5,958 bases of DNA from NCBI GenBank assembly GCA_964492185.1, contig CAZBJH010000156.1, positions 1 through 5,958 of the forward strand, written 5' to 3'. A program made the translations under genes and the position numbers. Below the pieces are notes generated by a model, which made no database searches, was not told the DNA's origin, and saw nothing but the letters and a program-made list of their open reading frames with translations. Of the stretch, positions 1-5,956 are shown piece after piece. Position 1 is the first letter of the stretch. Each line of letters opens with the position of its first letter. Source of the stretch: JAFGSZ01 sp964492185 (GTDB taxonomy: Bacteria > Bacteroidota > Bacteroidia > Bacteroidales > UBA10428).

Positions 1-264
1 ACCTTCCTTGAAATCTACGCGATTTTTCTGAGACGGATCCCGCTACTGCAAAACTTTATGCTAATTATATAGAAGGTGGGCTTAGCGGAACATCGGCTCC
101 ATCTGTCTGGTGTAGGGTAAAGAAACATCCGGATTAGAATTCGCTGAGTTCCCTTTGGTCGGTTACAAATCCGGATGAGCTGTGTGTCATAGCAGAGCTT
201 ATCATAAATAACGTAAGTTTCTTACGGTAGTATCCTTTCCAAATAAACCAACAACAGAAAGGGA
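1..264. other. Left-flank spacer, no recognised gene
   Basis: No gene is supported here. A plus-strand frame is open from 12 to a TAG at 135-137 (ending ...SVWCRVKKHPD) without a start or recognised motif; it could be the tail of a decayed gene. A small 6-bp hairpin (CGTAAG 212-217, CTTACG 221-226) follows the 10-bp inverted repeat. I saw no tRNA, CRISPR repeat or insertion-sequence end. Confidence 0.4.
126..177. repeat. Perfect 10-bp inverted repeat
   Basis: CATCCGGATT at 126-135 and AATCCGGATG at 168-177 are exact inverted copies with a 32-nt loop. Each arm contains the palindrome TCCGGA. No T-run follows on either strand, so a terminator is not favoured. It may be a structured RNA, a protein-binding site or an end of a mobile element. 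Confidence 0.45.
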
Positions 265-266
265 CC

Positions 267-396
267 CCGCCTTCAGGATTTTTCGTTAAAAAAAATCAAG
301 GTGATCACCGTTAAAAAAATCGAGCTGTCCGACGTTAGGAGTTCTCGATTTTTAGGTGAGCACCTTGATTTTTTAGGAAAATCCTGTCAGCGGCGG
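267..396. repeat. Large 130-bp imperfect palindrome
   Basis: The two halves pair in five blocks: CCGCC 267-271 with 392-396; CAGGATTTT 274-282 with 378-386; a 14-bp block AAAAAATCAAGGTG 290-303 with 361-374; TCACC 305-309 with 355-359; and AAAAATCGAG 315-324 with 344-353. The apex loop is 325-343. The left half also contains a near-duplicate unit (CGTTAAAAAAAATCAAGGTG then CGTTAAAAAAATCGAGCTG). The repeated pairing in nested blocks indicates a real structured element, perhaps a MITE-like or REP-like repeat. No target-site duplication was found. Confidence 0.65.
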
Positions 397-406
397 CATT
401 TCTTTG

Positions 407-440
407 TTTACTTTCTTTTTGCTGGAGAAAAGAAAGTAAA
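407..440. repeat. Perfect 13-bp hairpin with TTTACTTTCTTTT arms
   Basis: TTTACTTTCTTTT at 407-419 and AAAAGAAAGTAAA at 428-440 are perfect inverted copies around an 8-nt loop. It directly adjoins the hairpin at 441-465. I recall similar TTACTTTCTTT/AAAGAAAGTAA palindromes recurring in intergenic DNA of many bacterial genomes, where they give spurious translated ORFs with an FF..F..AxKKV pattern. Dispersed-repeat status is therefore inferred from memory, not shown by this window. Confidence 0.6.
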
Positions 441-465
441 TCGAACCGCTTGGGGAGCGGTTCGA
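441..465 (-). terminator. Perfect 10-bp hairpin, candidate glnN terminator
   Basis: TCGAACCGCT at 441-450 and AGCGGTTCGA at 456-465 form a perfect stem with a 5-nt loop. Read on the minus strand it lies 119 bp past the glnN stop and is followed by the T-rich TTTACTTTCTTTT, as expected of an intrinsic terminator. It is also the first member of a three-hairpin array, so it may be part of a repeat element instead. Confidence 0.45.
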
Positions 466-489
466 AACAATCAGCCCTATGAAGGCATA

Positions 490-519
490 TATAATAACAA
501 TAGTGTTTATAATAACAAT
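490..519. repeat. Two direct copies of TATAATAACAAT
   Basis: The 12-bp sequence TATAATAACAAT occurs at 490-501 and 508-519, an 18-bp period, in the A/T-rich spacer just past the glnN stop. Low-complexity DNA could produce this by chance. Confidence 0.4.
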
Positions 520-584
520 GCTAATCTATATAAGAACCATCTGCTAACTTTTCAACAACTGAAGAAAAATTACCCTCGTAAGAA

Positions 585-2774
585 CTATCTTGTAAACAAT
601 AATTCGCGATATTTTGGTAAAGGCCAGATCTCATCATCAACGATCAATTCCAGCTTATCAATCTGATATCTAATTTCATCAAGATATGGAAAAACAACTT
701 CTGCATATTGTCCGGCCTTTTCCCGCACTACCTCTATCTTATTGGCCACTTTACGGGCCTCTACCATATCATTTACTTTCTTCTTGATGACCGATACCCT
801 TTCGGATATTTCCCTGATCAATTCCATTCGCCCGACAGACAGCTCCTTAAATTCTTCCTCTCCGAACAAGTCTTTAAGTCCATTCACGTTTTCAATGATC
901 ATGGTTTGATACTTCAAAGCCGTGGGAACTATGTGGTTTATCGCCAGATCACCCAGCACTCTTGCTTCAATCTGAATTTTTTTCGTGTAGTTTTCATACC
1001 GTACTTCTGTACGTGCTTCCAGTTCTTTTTCCGTAAAGATCTTTTGTGATTTGAAAAGCGCTCTTACACTCTTTGAGAGATATGCATCAAGTGCTTCAGG
1101 AATATTATGAACCTCGGAAAGGCCGCGTTTCTTCGCTTCTTCCTTCCACGCATCCCCGTAATTATTACCCTCGAACCTTATGGGTTTCGAATCGATAATA
1201 TACTTCCTCAACACCTGAAAAACAGCCTCATCCTTCTTCACTCCCTTATTGATCAGCGTATCCGTATCTTTCGTAAACTGTATCAGCTGCTCGGCAACAG
1301 CAGTATTCAAAGCCACCATTGCAGCGGCACAGTTGCTTGAACTTCCAACAGCCCTGAATTCAAAACGATTTCCCGTGAAAGCAAACGGGGAGGTCCTGTT
1401 TCTGTCAGTATTATCCAGCAGGATTTCAGGTATTTTACCAATATCAAGTTTTAATTCAGTTTTTTCATCGGGTGTCATTTTCCGGCTGGATACCCGTTTT
1501 TCGAGTTCATCCAGCATTTGCGTGAGCCGGCTTCCGATAAACACGGATATTATGGAAGGGGGCGCTTCGTTAGCACCCAGGCGATGGGCATTTCCTGCCG
1601 TGGAAATGCTGGCACGCAGCAGATCCCTGTGTTTATTTACTGCTTTTATAGTGTTAATAAGAAAAGTCAGGAACTGAAGATTGGTTTTGGGCTTACTCCC
1701 GGGTGATAAAAGGTTTACCCCGGTATCGGTCATCAGTGACCAGTTATTATGCTTTCCCGAACCATTTATCCCTGCAAAAGGTTTTTCATGCAAGAGTATC
1801 CTTAAACCATGACGGCGGGCTATCTTTCTCATAACATCCATTACCAGCAGGTTATGGTCAACCGCCAGGTTACACTCTTCAAAGATCGGAGCTACTTCAA
1901 ACTGATTAGGTGCAACTTCATTGTGCCGTGTTTTTAATGGTATGCCAAGCTTATATGCTTCAAACTCGAATTCCTGCATGTAGTTGGATACACGCTCGGG
2001 TATGGAACCAAAATAATGATCATCAAGCTGCTGATCCTTTGCCGAAGCATGCCCCATTAAAGTACGGTCAGTCAGGGTAAGGTCTGGGCGCGCATTATAT
2101 AATTCCTCCTCAACCAAAAAATACTCCTGCTCCCACCCCAGTGTGGATAATACTTTCGTTACATTCTTGTCGAATAACTGGCATACCTCAACAGCAGCCT
2201 TATCAACTGCCTGCAATGCTTTTAACAAAGGTGTTTTGTGGTCAAGCGCTTCTCCCGTATAGGATACAAAGATTGTGGGGATGCTTAATGTATTACCAAC
2301 AATAAATGCAGGTGATGAAGGATCCCATGCCGTATACCCCCTGGCCTCAAAAGTATTACGCAAACCGCCGCTTGGAAAACTCGACGCATCAGGTTCACGC
2401 TGTGCCAGGTACTCGCCCGAAAAACTTTCAACCATACTGCCAAGATCATTTTTTTCAATAAAAGCATCGTGTTTTTCAGCTGTACCGTCAGTAAGCGGAT
2501 GGAACCAATGGGTATAATGGGTTGCGCCCCTTTCCATTGCCCAGGCCTTCATGCCTACTGCCACCTTATCAGCCAGTTTCCGGTCAATTTTTGTGCCTTT
2601 TTCAATACATTCCATCACACTCTCATATGCTTCCTTAGCAAGATATTCCTGCATCCTCGACTTATCGAAAACATTAATTCCATAAAAGTCAGATATCTTC
2701 TTCCCGGGAAAACTGAAGTCTCTGAGTGGTTTTTTACTAACTTCTTCAAGTGCCTTAAATCTGATAGTTGCCAT
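585..2774 (-). CDS. glnN: Type III glutamine synthetase (GlnN)
   Basis: Cytoplasmic glutamine synthetase that makes glutamine from glutamate, ammonia and ATP, the entry step of nitrogen assimilation. The 729 residues fit the type III family (about 700-730), well above GSI/GSII. Visible motifs: HWFHPLTDGTAEKHDAF at 89-105 (family N-terminal region), GWEQEYFLV at 213-221 with metal-binding glutamates, RHNEVAPNQFEVAP at 283-296, HEKPFAGINGSGKHNNWS at 329-346 (nucleotide/glutamate site), NAHRLGANEAPP at 395-406, and RNRTSPFAFTGNRFEFRAVG at 458-477. The C-terminal 200 residues are charged and helical, as in the family. The ATG at 2774 (MATIRFKALEEV) gives a normal N-terminus; it has only an A-rich stretch before it and no clear Shine-Dalgarno, as is common in Bacteroidota. 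It appears monocistronic, with its own promoter candidate 39 bp upstream and a hairpin array beyond the TAG stop. No lesions seen. Identification is secure. Confidence 0.97.
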   Translation of the reverse strand: MATIRFKALEEVSKKPLRDFSFPGKKISDFYGINVFDKSRMQEYLAKEAYESVMECIEKGTKIDRKLADKVAVGMKAWAMERGATHYTHWFHPLTDGTAEKHDAFIEKNDLGSMVESFSGEYLAQREPDASSFPSGGLRNTFEARGYTAWDPSSPAFIVGNTLSIPTIFVSYTGEALDHKTPLLKALQAVDKAAVEVCQLFDKNVTKVLSTLGWEQEYFLVEEELYNARPDLTLTDRTLMGHASAKDQQLDDHYFGSIPERVSNYMQEFEFEAYKLGIPLKTRHNEVAPNQFEVAPIFEECNLAVDHNLLVMDVMRKIARRHGLRILLHEKPFAGINGSGKHNNWSLMTDTGVNLLSPGSKPKTNLQFLTFLINTIKAVNKHRDLLRASISTAGNAHRLGANEAPPSIISVFIGSRLTQMLDELEKRVSSRKMTPDEKTELKLDIGKIPEILLDNTDRNRTSPFAFTGNRFEFRAVGSSSNCAAAMVALNTAVAEQLIQFTKDTDTLINKGVKKDEAVFQVLRKYIIDSKPIRFEGNNYGDAWKEEAKKRGLSEVHNIPEALDAYLSKSVRALFKSQKIFTEKELEARTEVRYENYTKKIQIEARVLGDLAINHIVPTALKYQTMIIENVNGLKDLFGEEEFKELSVGRMELIREISERVSVIKKKVNDMVEARKVANKIEVVREKAGQYAEVVFPYLDEIRYQIDKLELIVDDEIWPLPKYRELLFTR

Positions 2775-2812
2775 TTTTGTAATGTTTAAGATTATTCATA
2801 TGGTTACCGGGA

Positions 2813-2820
2813 CAAATATA
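2813..2820 (-). promoter_or_regulatory. Candidate -7 box (TATATTTG) for glnN
   Basis: On the minus strand this reads TATATTTG, an exact match to the Bacteroidota sigma-ABfr -7 consensus TAnnTTTG. It sits 39 bp before the glnN ATG, which would give a leader of about 30 nt. I found no TTG-type -33 box at the usual distance; the upstream sequence there is A/T-rich. The match and position are seen; promoter activity is inferred. Confidence 0.5.
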
Positions 2821-2886
2821 TGGTTATTTTTTTGTTTACCCTTTATTTTTTAATATTATTTACATATATAGCATTATTTTTTTTGT

Positions 2887-2912
2887 TTTACCCCCTTTTT
2901 TATGGGGGTAAA
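2887..2912. promoter_or_regulatory. G/C-tract palindrome upstream of glnN
   Basis: A perfect 9-bp inverted repeat, TTTACCCCC at 2887-2895 and GGGGGTAAA at 2904-2912, with an 8-nt loop, stands out in a very A/T-rich spacer 113-138 bp upstream of the glnN start. Related sequence occurs at 2831-2841 (TTTGTTTACCC), and a further TACCCCC lies at about 2980-2986. It could be an operator for a nitrogen-responsive regulator. On the plus strand a T-run begins four bases after it, so a weak terminator is an alternative. Confidence 0.4.
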
Positions 2913-3029
2913 GCCGTTTTTTTATTGTTTTTTGTGAAATAGTAAATATTATATAGAATGAATTTGCCAAAAAAATAATACCCCCGTGTTTGTGAAACAT
3001 GTGTTGACGGAAAAAAATAAAAGAGGAAT

Positions 3030-3174
3030 GCCGGAAAAACAGGATTTATACTATTTATTGTCTGTCTATAAAGTGGGCAAAATGCTTAACTGGTCAAGTG
3101 TTTGTTCAGAATATTCGGGATCAAGGCTCGCAAAAATTTTAAACCGCGGTATACTAAAGTATTCGAGGATTTAA
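3030..3174 (+). CDS. Doubtful small ORF, 48 residues from the ATG
   Basis: The only stop-free plus-strand frame in the spacer between glnN and the DUF3109 gene; it can be extended upstream to a GTG at 2986. The ATG has AGAGGA directly against it, too close to be a good ribosome-binding site. The product (MPEKQDLYYLLSVYKVGKML...) is basic, with no recognised domain, signal peptide or membrane segment. No promoter match was seen. It would run against every other gene here. It could be chance, a decayed fragment or a very short unknown gene; I favour chance. Confidence 0.13.
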
Positions 3175-3180
3175 AATTTA

Positions 3181-3228
3181 AGCAACAACGCAGATATCGG
3201 ACATTATGGACAGACACTATTTGTTGCT
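3181..3228. repeat. 8-bp inverted repeat at the 3' end of the DUF3109 gene
   Basis: AGCAACAA at 3181-3188 and TTGTTGCT at 3221-3228 pair perfectly across a 32-nt loop, overlapping the last codons of the DUF3109 gene. On the minus strand it is followed by TAAATTTTAAAT, so it could form a weak terminator for that gene. The long loop makes this uncertain. Confidence 0.3.
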
Positions 3229-3801
3229 ATTATTGACTTTAAGCCTTTGTTTAAAAGCAACACCAAGATGATCATACCAGTCTTTGCCAAATCTCCTGAC
3301 AAGGGCATCCCTGGTAAATTCAAAAACGGTTATATTTAAATCCTTCCCAAGTTTACGCGCCGGGTCACAAATTTGCCACCTGTCGTAATTCACACTGATA
3401 AAATCCCTGTATTTTTTAATACGGACAGGATATAAATGGCAGGAAACCGGCTTTTGAAAAGAAATCACCCCATCATTAAACGCTTTTTCGATACCACAAC
3501 GGGCAATACCATTTTCAAATACAGCATAAGCGCATTCCTTACCTTCAACAAGAGGGGTGACCGGTTCATTTTCCCGGTCAATGATGTGTGTTCCCTGCTG
3601 TTCAATAGCCTTCACACCTTCTTTTCGTAAATATACTCTTATAGCAGGATAAATATCCTCAAGGACTTTTATTTCACTTTCTTCCAGCGGGGCACCCGAA
3701 TCACCCTGGACACAACATGCTCCTTTACATTTATCAAGATCACAGGCGAATTTCTCATCAATTAACTCAGAACTTATCAATGTATCTTTGATCCTTATCA
3801 T
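3217..3801 (-). CDS. DUF3109 family protein, eight-cysteine putative metal-binding protein
   Basis: A 194-residue cytoplasmic-looking protein with no signal peptide or membrane segment. Eight cysteines lie in a conserved pattern: C20, C25, C29 and C30 in FACDLDKCKGACCVQGDSGAP (FAC to P, 18-38, split by family convention), C90 and C102 in the middle, C121 in KPVSCHLYPVR, and C145 in DRWQIC. From memory this matches DUF3109, which is related to the YkgJ-type Fe/Zn-chelating cysteine-cluster proteins, and is nearly universal in Bacteroidota. The ligand and function are not established, so metal binding is inferred from the cysteines. The ATG at 3801 is preceded by AAAAAGGT, a weak ribosome-binding site. 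It is 84 bp downstream of the 150-residue gene on the same strand, but a terminator-like hairpin lies between them, so co-transcription is doubtful. Length and motifs look intact. Confidence 0.9.
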   Translation of the reverse strand: MIRIKDTLISSELIDEKFACDLDKCKGACCVQGDSGAPLEESEIKVLEDIYPAIRVYLRKEGVKAIEQQGTHIIDRENEPVTPLVEGKECAYAVFENGIARCGIEKAFNDGVISFQKPVSCHLYPVRIKKYRDFISVNYDRWQICDPARKLGKDLNITVFEFTRDALVRRFGKDWYDHLGVAFKQRLKVNNSNK

Positions 3802-3820
3802 ACCTTTTTAAAAAAATTAT

Positions 3821-3841
3821 AGCGATAACCAATTATTCGCT
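3821..3841 (-). terminator. Terminator-like hairpin before the DUF3109 gene
   Basis: AGCGATAA at 3821-3828 pairs with TTATTCGCT at 3833-3841, with one bulged base and a CCAA/TTGG loop. On the minus strand the hairpin is followed within a few bases by seven T's (3816-3810). It would end transcription of the 150-residue gene upstream (stop at 3886). The stem is short and only partly G/C-rich, so strength is uncertain. Confidence 0.45.
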
Positions 3842-3885
3842 TATCCAAATACCTGTTACCAAATGCCCTTTCTCCTCCCGCTCTC

Positions 3886-4338
3886 TCACTTCAAATACCG
3901 TGCATCCAATTCATTAAACTCATCCACAGGATAATAACGGTCCTTATCTTTTAAACGGTAATGCAACACGGCTTCCGCTTCTTTATACTTCTCCGTAACA
4001 TTCAGCGGCAACTGCTTCTCAATACCCCGTGTCTTATTATCACTATCCACTGACCTGGCAGACAGGATCAGGGTATCTCCCTTTTGAAATTCCCTGTTTT
4101 CCGCATTGCTGTTCACCCCTGTTCTCAGATCAAGCGGCCGGTTATTCATCCACAATTTATGAAAACTCAACTTATCATAATCTTTCCTGACTATCAGTTT
4201 GATCCTGTATTCCTTCCCCTTTCCGGCAGACTGCCTTCCCGCAACCCATTCCCGTTCGGTGGCCTCTACCAGTGTAAAATAACGCGAATGCAAACAACAA
4301 AAAAGACAAAAAAACAATACCACAAAAAGATATCTCAT
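3886..4338 (-). CDS. Conserved-looking exported protein of unknown function
   Basis: A 150-residue protein from the ATG at 4338. The frame extends upstream to a TTG at 4359, but that codon lies inside a perfect inverted repeat and would put seven residues before the hydrophobic core, so I prefer the ATG. Residues 1-16 (MRYLFVVLFFCLFCCL) form a short signal peptide or anchor. Cysteines at 11, 14 and 15 could suggest lipidation, but no good lipobox is seen. The rest is soluble, rich in charged residues and probably beta-rich, with EREWVAGRQSAGKGKEYRIK (28-47) and LWMNNRPLDL (62-71) as the most distinctive stretches. I recall similar small hypothetical proteins with a W-x-G...G-x-x-Y...W-I/M-N-N pattern in Bacteroidetes, but cannot name a domain. 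Its -7 promoter candidate sits 29 bp upstream, inside the repeat loop. Probably functions in the periplasm or envelope; role unknown. Confidence 0.75.
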   Translation of the reverse strand: MRYLFVVLFFCLFCCLHSRYFTLVEATEREWVAGRQSAGKGKEYRIKLIVRKDYDKLSFHKLWMNNRPLDLRTGVNSNAENREFQKGDTLILSARSVDSDNKTRGIEKQLPLNVTEKYKEAEAVLHYRLKDKDRYYPVDEFNELDARYLK

Positions 4339-4349
4339 AATAAAAATAT

Positions 4350-4391
4350 TAACCGGCAATCTCTTCCAAAGATAGAAAAAATTGCCGGTTA
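4350..4391. repeat. Perfect 11-bp inverted repeat between the CotH remnant and the next gene
   Basis: TAACCGGCAAT at 4350-4360 pairs perfectly with ATTGCCGGTTA at 4381-4391, with a 20-nt loop. On the minus strand the stem is followed by AATATTTTTATT and then the ATG at 4338. It could be the terminator of the former LTD-CotH gene, or an operator around the -7 box in its loop. The two are not exclusive. Confidence 0.6.
4367..4374 (-). promoter_or_regulatory. Candidate -7 box (TATCTTTG) for the 150-residue exported protein gene
   Basis: The minus strand reads TATCTTTG, an exact TAnnTTTG match, 29 bp before the ATG at 4338. It lies in the loop of the 11-bp inverted repeat, so transcription would begin within or just after the repeat's downstream arm. 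No -33 element was found. This supports independent transcription of the gene and its start at 4338. Confidence 0.42.
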
Positions 4392-4411
4392 CCCGGTTTT
4401 ATGCAGAATGG

Positions 4412-4705
4412 TCACTTGCAGTCTTCATCTTCAGCAATTAAGATCGTATTGTCAGCATCGGGACCGGATTCCCACACTACAGGATTACATCCGTTATTTG
4501 CCAAATCCATAAGGTTATTCCATACCGATATGCTCCCGTCAACAACAGCCTGATAGTCCTTGATCACATCAAACTCCTCTTCCTTTCCGTCAATATAAGC
4601 AGCGGCAAAATCACTGTCCATCCGTTATGATAAACAACACACTCCTCAATAGATCCCATTAAGATATAAATGAACAAACCTGCTGTGGCCAGAGAGATGC
4701 GCCAT
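4412..4705 (-). pseudogene. CotH-like domain remnant, 3' part of the decayed LTD/CotH gene
   Basis: Read in one frame from 4705, the minus strand gives MAHLSGHSRFVHLYLNGIY, a stop (TGA, 4646-4648), GVCCLS, a stop (TAA, 4625-4627), then R followed by MDSDFAAAYIDGKEEEFDVI and KDYQAVVDGSISVWNNLMDL. This is the CotH kinase-like signature, normally ...FVHLYLNGIYWGVYxLxERxD...: the first stop replaces the Trp (TGG to TGA), the second the Glu (GAA to TAA), and a Tyr has become Cys. Only from the internal ATG at 4621 is there a 69-codon open frame, which is therefore unlikely to be a real gene. The piece that should link this to the upstream LTD part, well over 100 residues in full-length relatives as I remember them, is missing, with the junction near 4706-4710. 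The last 25 residues, from about 4489 to the TGA at 4412, do not resemble CotH and may lie beyond a second breakpoint. Confidence 0.83.
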
Positions 4706-5527
4706 CTAGAGCTGGGTATCCTTCCAAATCATTGGGCTGATCAATGATATCATCAGTGAACAATAGGTACAGGTGGCAATTTTACCAAAATCTCCTTCAA
4801 GGGCAGCGGCTACCCGTATTACGGTTGTAACGTCAATATTAACCGGTCCGCTGTAAAGAATCCCGTTATCAGTTGCAGGAGTACTACCATCTGTAGTATA
4901 GTAAATATCAGCGCCATCAACATCTGAAGATATTTCGAGCTCAAAGGCGGTTTCATGAAACCCGTGATCCATGTTGAACTCAGGTGGCAGCAAAAGCAGG
5001 CTTCCCGACAATTGGTTATCAGCACCCGGCGTAGGTTCATTAAAACTTATGTATGTACCGTCATAATATCCATAAGAAACATCATCAAGCTGGAGCGGAA
5101 AGGACGGGGTAAATTCGGATACGGCAACATTTACATTGTTCATCAACACCAGATACTCACCTGAACCATTCAGCTTAAAATTGGCATGGAGCTCACTTCC
5201 CGGTACTGCCCTGTTCTTTCCGGAAGCAAATACAAGCAAATAACTGTTTGCCTCAATTTTTATATCCGGGAACATCCACTGGTGGGGAACGCCCGGATCA
5301 TCTGATAATGCCCACCCCCAAAGATTCACTGCTGCAGATGTGGGATTGTATATCTCAATCCAGTCCGAATAATCACCATCCTCATCGGCAAGGGTTGTCT
5401 GATTATATGCCATAAATTCATTAATCCGCACTGTTGGCGGCTGTCCTTTTACCGCACCCGCTATGAAAAGCAAAAACACGATCATCCATACCGCGCAATT
5501 CCCTTCCAAATACTTAATTATCTTCAT
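4706..5527 (-). pseudogene. 5' part of a decayed lamin-tail-domain / CotH-type secreted protein gene
   Basis: The intact portion of a broken gene, encoding 273 residues before a stop at 4706-4708. Residues 1-29 are a signal peptide (hydrophobic core WMIVFLLFIAGAV, cleavage likely near VKGQ). A lamin-tail domain follows at about 31-145 (VRINEFMAYN at 33-42, DWIEIYNPT at 55-63, then SYLLVFASGKN and GSGEYLVLMN). A chitobiase/beta-hexosaminidase C-terminal-like module spans about 192-247 (YYTTDGSTP at 209-217). After TCTY (252-255) the reading frame is lost: the last 18 residues are an out-of-frame read-through. The other frame, from 4760 to 4707, reads FTDDIIDQPNDLEGYPAL, which is what normally follows this module in such proteins, so one base (probably a T in TATTTGTTC) was deleted near 4761. 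Such proteins are exported and act outside the cell, but their function is poorly known. The start is supported by the signal peptide. Confidence 0.88.
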
Positions 5528-5833
5528 GTGATTTTTTATTTATATGAAATTAACCTGTATATTATCTGTATCGGGATAATATGTTAATGACAACATATCA
5601 AGGCTGGTTTATCAGGGATATAGAAAGAATCTACTTATTATTTTACTCGGAACATAAAAAAATGTTTTGTACACTATCAACTATTAGCAATGAAAAAAAA
5701 CCTTTAACCTGCATTATTGGTCTCGCCGGGCTGAATGTTTCAACTTTCGTCGCTTTGCATCTGCCCCAAACCTGAACCATAAATTATACTACGGGTTAAA
5801 GATAACAGAATATTTAAATAATACCAGATTTTT
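5528..5833. other. A/T-rich spacer upstream of the decayed LTD gene
   Basis: No supported gene and no exact TAnnTTTG box upstream of the LTD start were seen. A plus-strand ATG at 5690 is followed by eight A's and an early stop. One A fewer would open a frame (MKKTFNLHYWSRR...) running at least 88 codons to the window edge. Codon content and motifs do not convince me it is a gene. Confidence 0.35.
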
Positions 5834-5956
5834 TCATGCTCCTGAACAAAAATACCCTTCAGCTTCATCACCCAAACTCACTTTTCCTTTTTCGTCGCAT
5901 GAGGTCCGGGTTTCCAACTGCCAGCAAGGCAGTTCGACCTGCTTTTTATCTTCCAC
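5834..5956 (-). CDS. Possible 3' end of an unrecognised minus-strand ORF, cut by the window edge
   Basis: A minus-strand frame is open from the right edge to a TGA at 5834-5836, giving 40 residues (VEDKKQVELPCWQLE... ending EAEGYFCSGA). It has three cysteines and no motif I recognise. It lies on the same strand as the other genes and would end about 300 bp upstream of the LTD gene start. A plus-strand frame overlapping it is also open to the edge, so at most one is likely to be coding. The length is too short to judge. Confidence 0.18.
   Translation of the reverse strand: MEDKKQVELPCWQLETRTSCDEKGKVSLGDEAEGYFCSGA

Noticed and set aside
301..666. Plus-strand ORF of 121 codons
   Set aside because: It starts inside the large palindrome, is a translation of the hairpin array and A/T-rich spacer, and runs into the 3' end of glnN on the other strand.
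708..2789. Several plus-strand ORFs of 62-142 codons, and a minus-strand one at 2285-2467
   Set aside because: All lie over the well-supported glnN coding sequence in other frames and show no motifs or start signals.
4339..4359. TTG start giving a 157-residue version of the exported protein
   Set aside because: The TTG falls within the repeat arm and lies upstream of the expected signal peptide start; the ATG at 4338 and the promoter box fit better.
4084..4512. Plus-strand ORF of 142 codons
   Set aside because: Antisense to the exported protein gene and the CotH remnant, crosses the inverted repeat, and has no recognisable content.
4412..4621. Independent 69-residue gene starting at the ATG at 4621
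   Set aside because: The CotH motif continues upstream of this ATG in the same frame through two stops, so the ATG is an internal Met of a broken gene.
5581..5775. Plus-strand ORF of 64 codons
   Set aside because: No recognised motif, no ribosome-binding site or promoter match, and located in low-complexity spacer.
5916..5934. 7-bp hairpin AACTGCC/GGCAGTT as a terminator
   Set aside because: No T-run follows on either strand and it falls in a possible coding end; the short stem may be chance.
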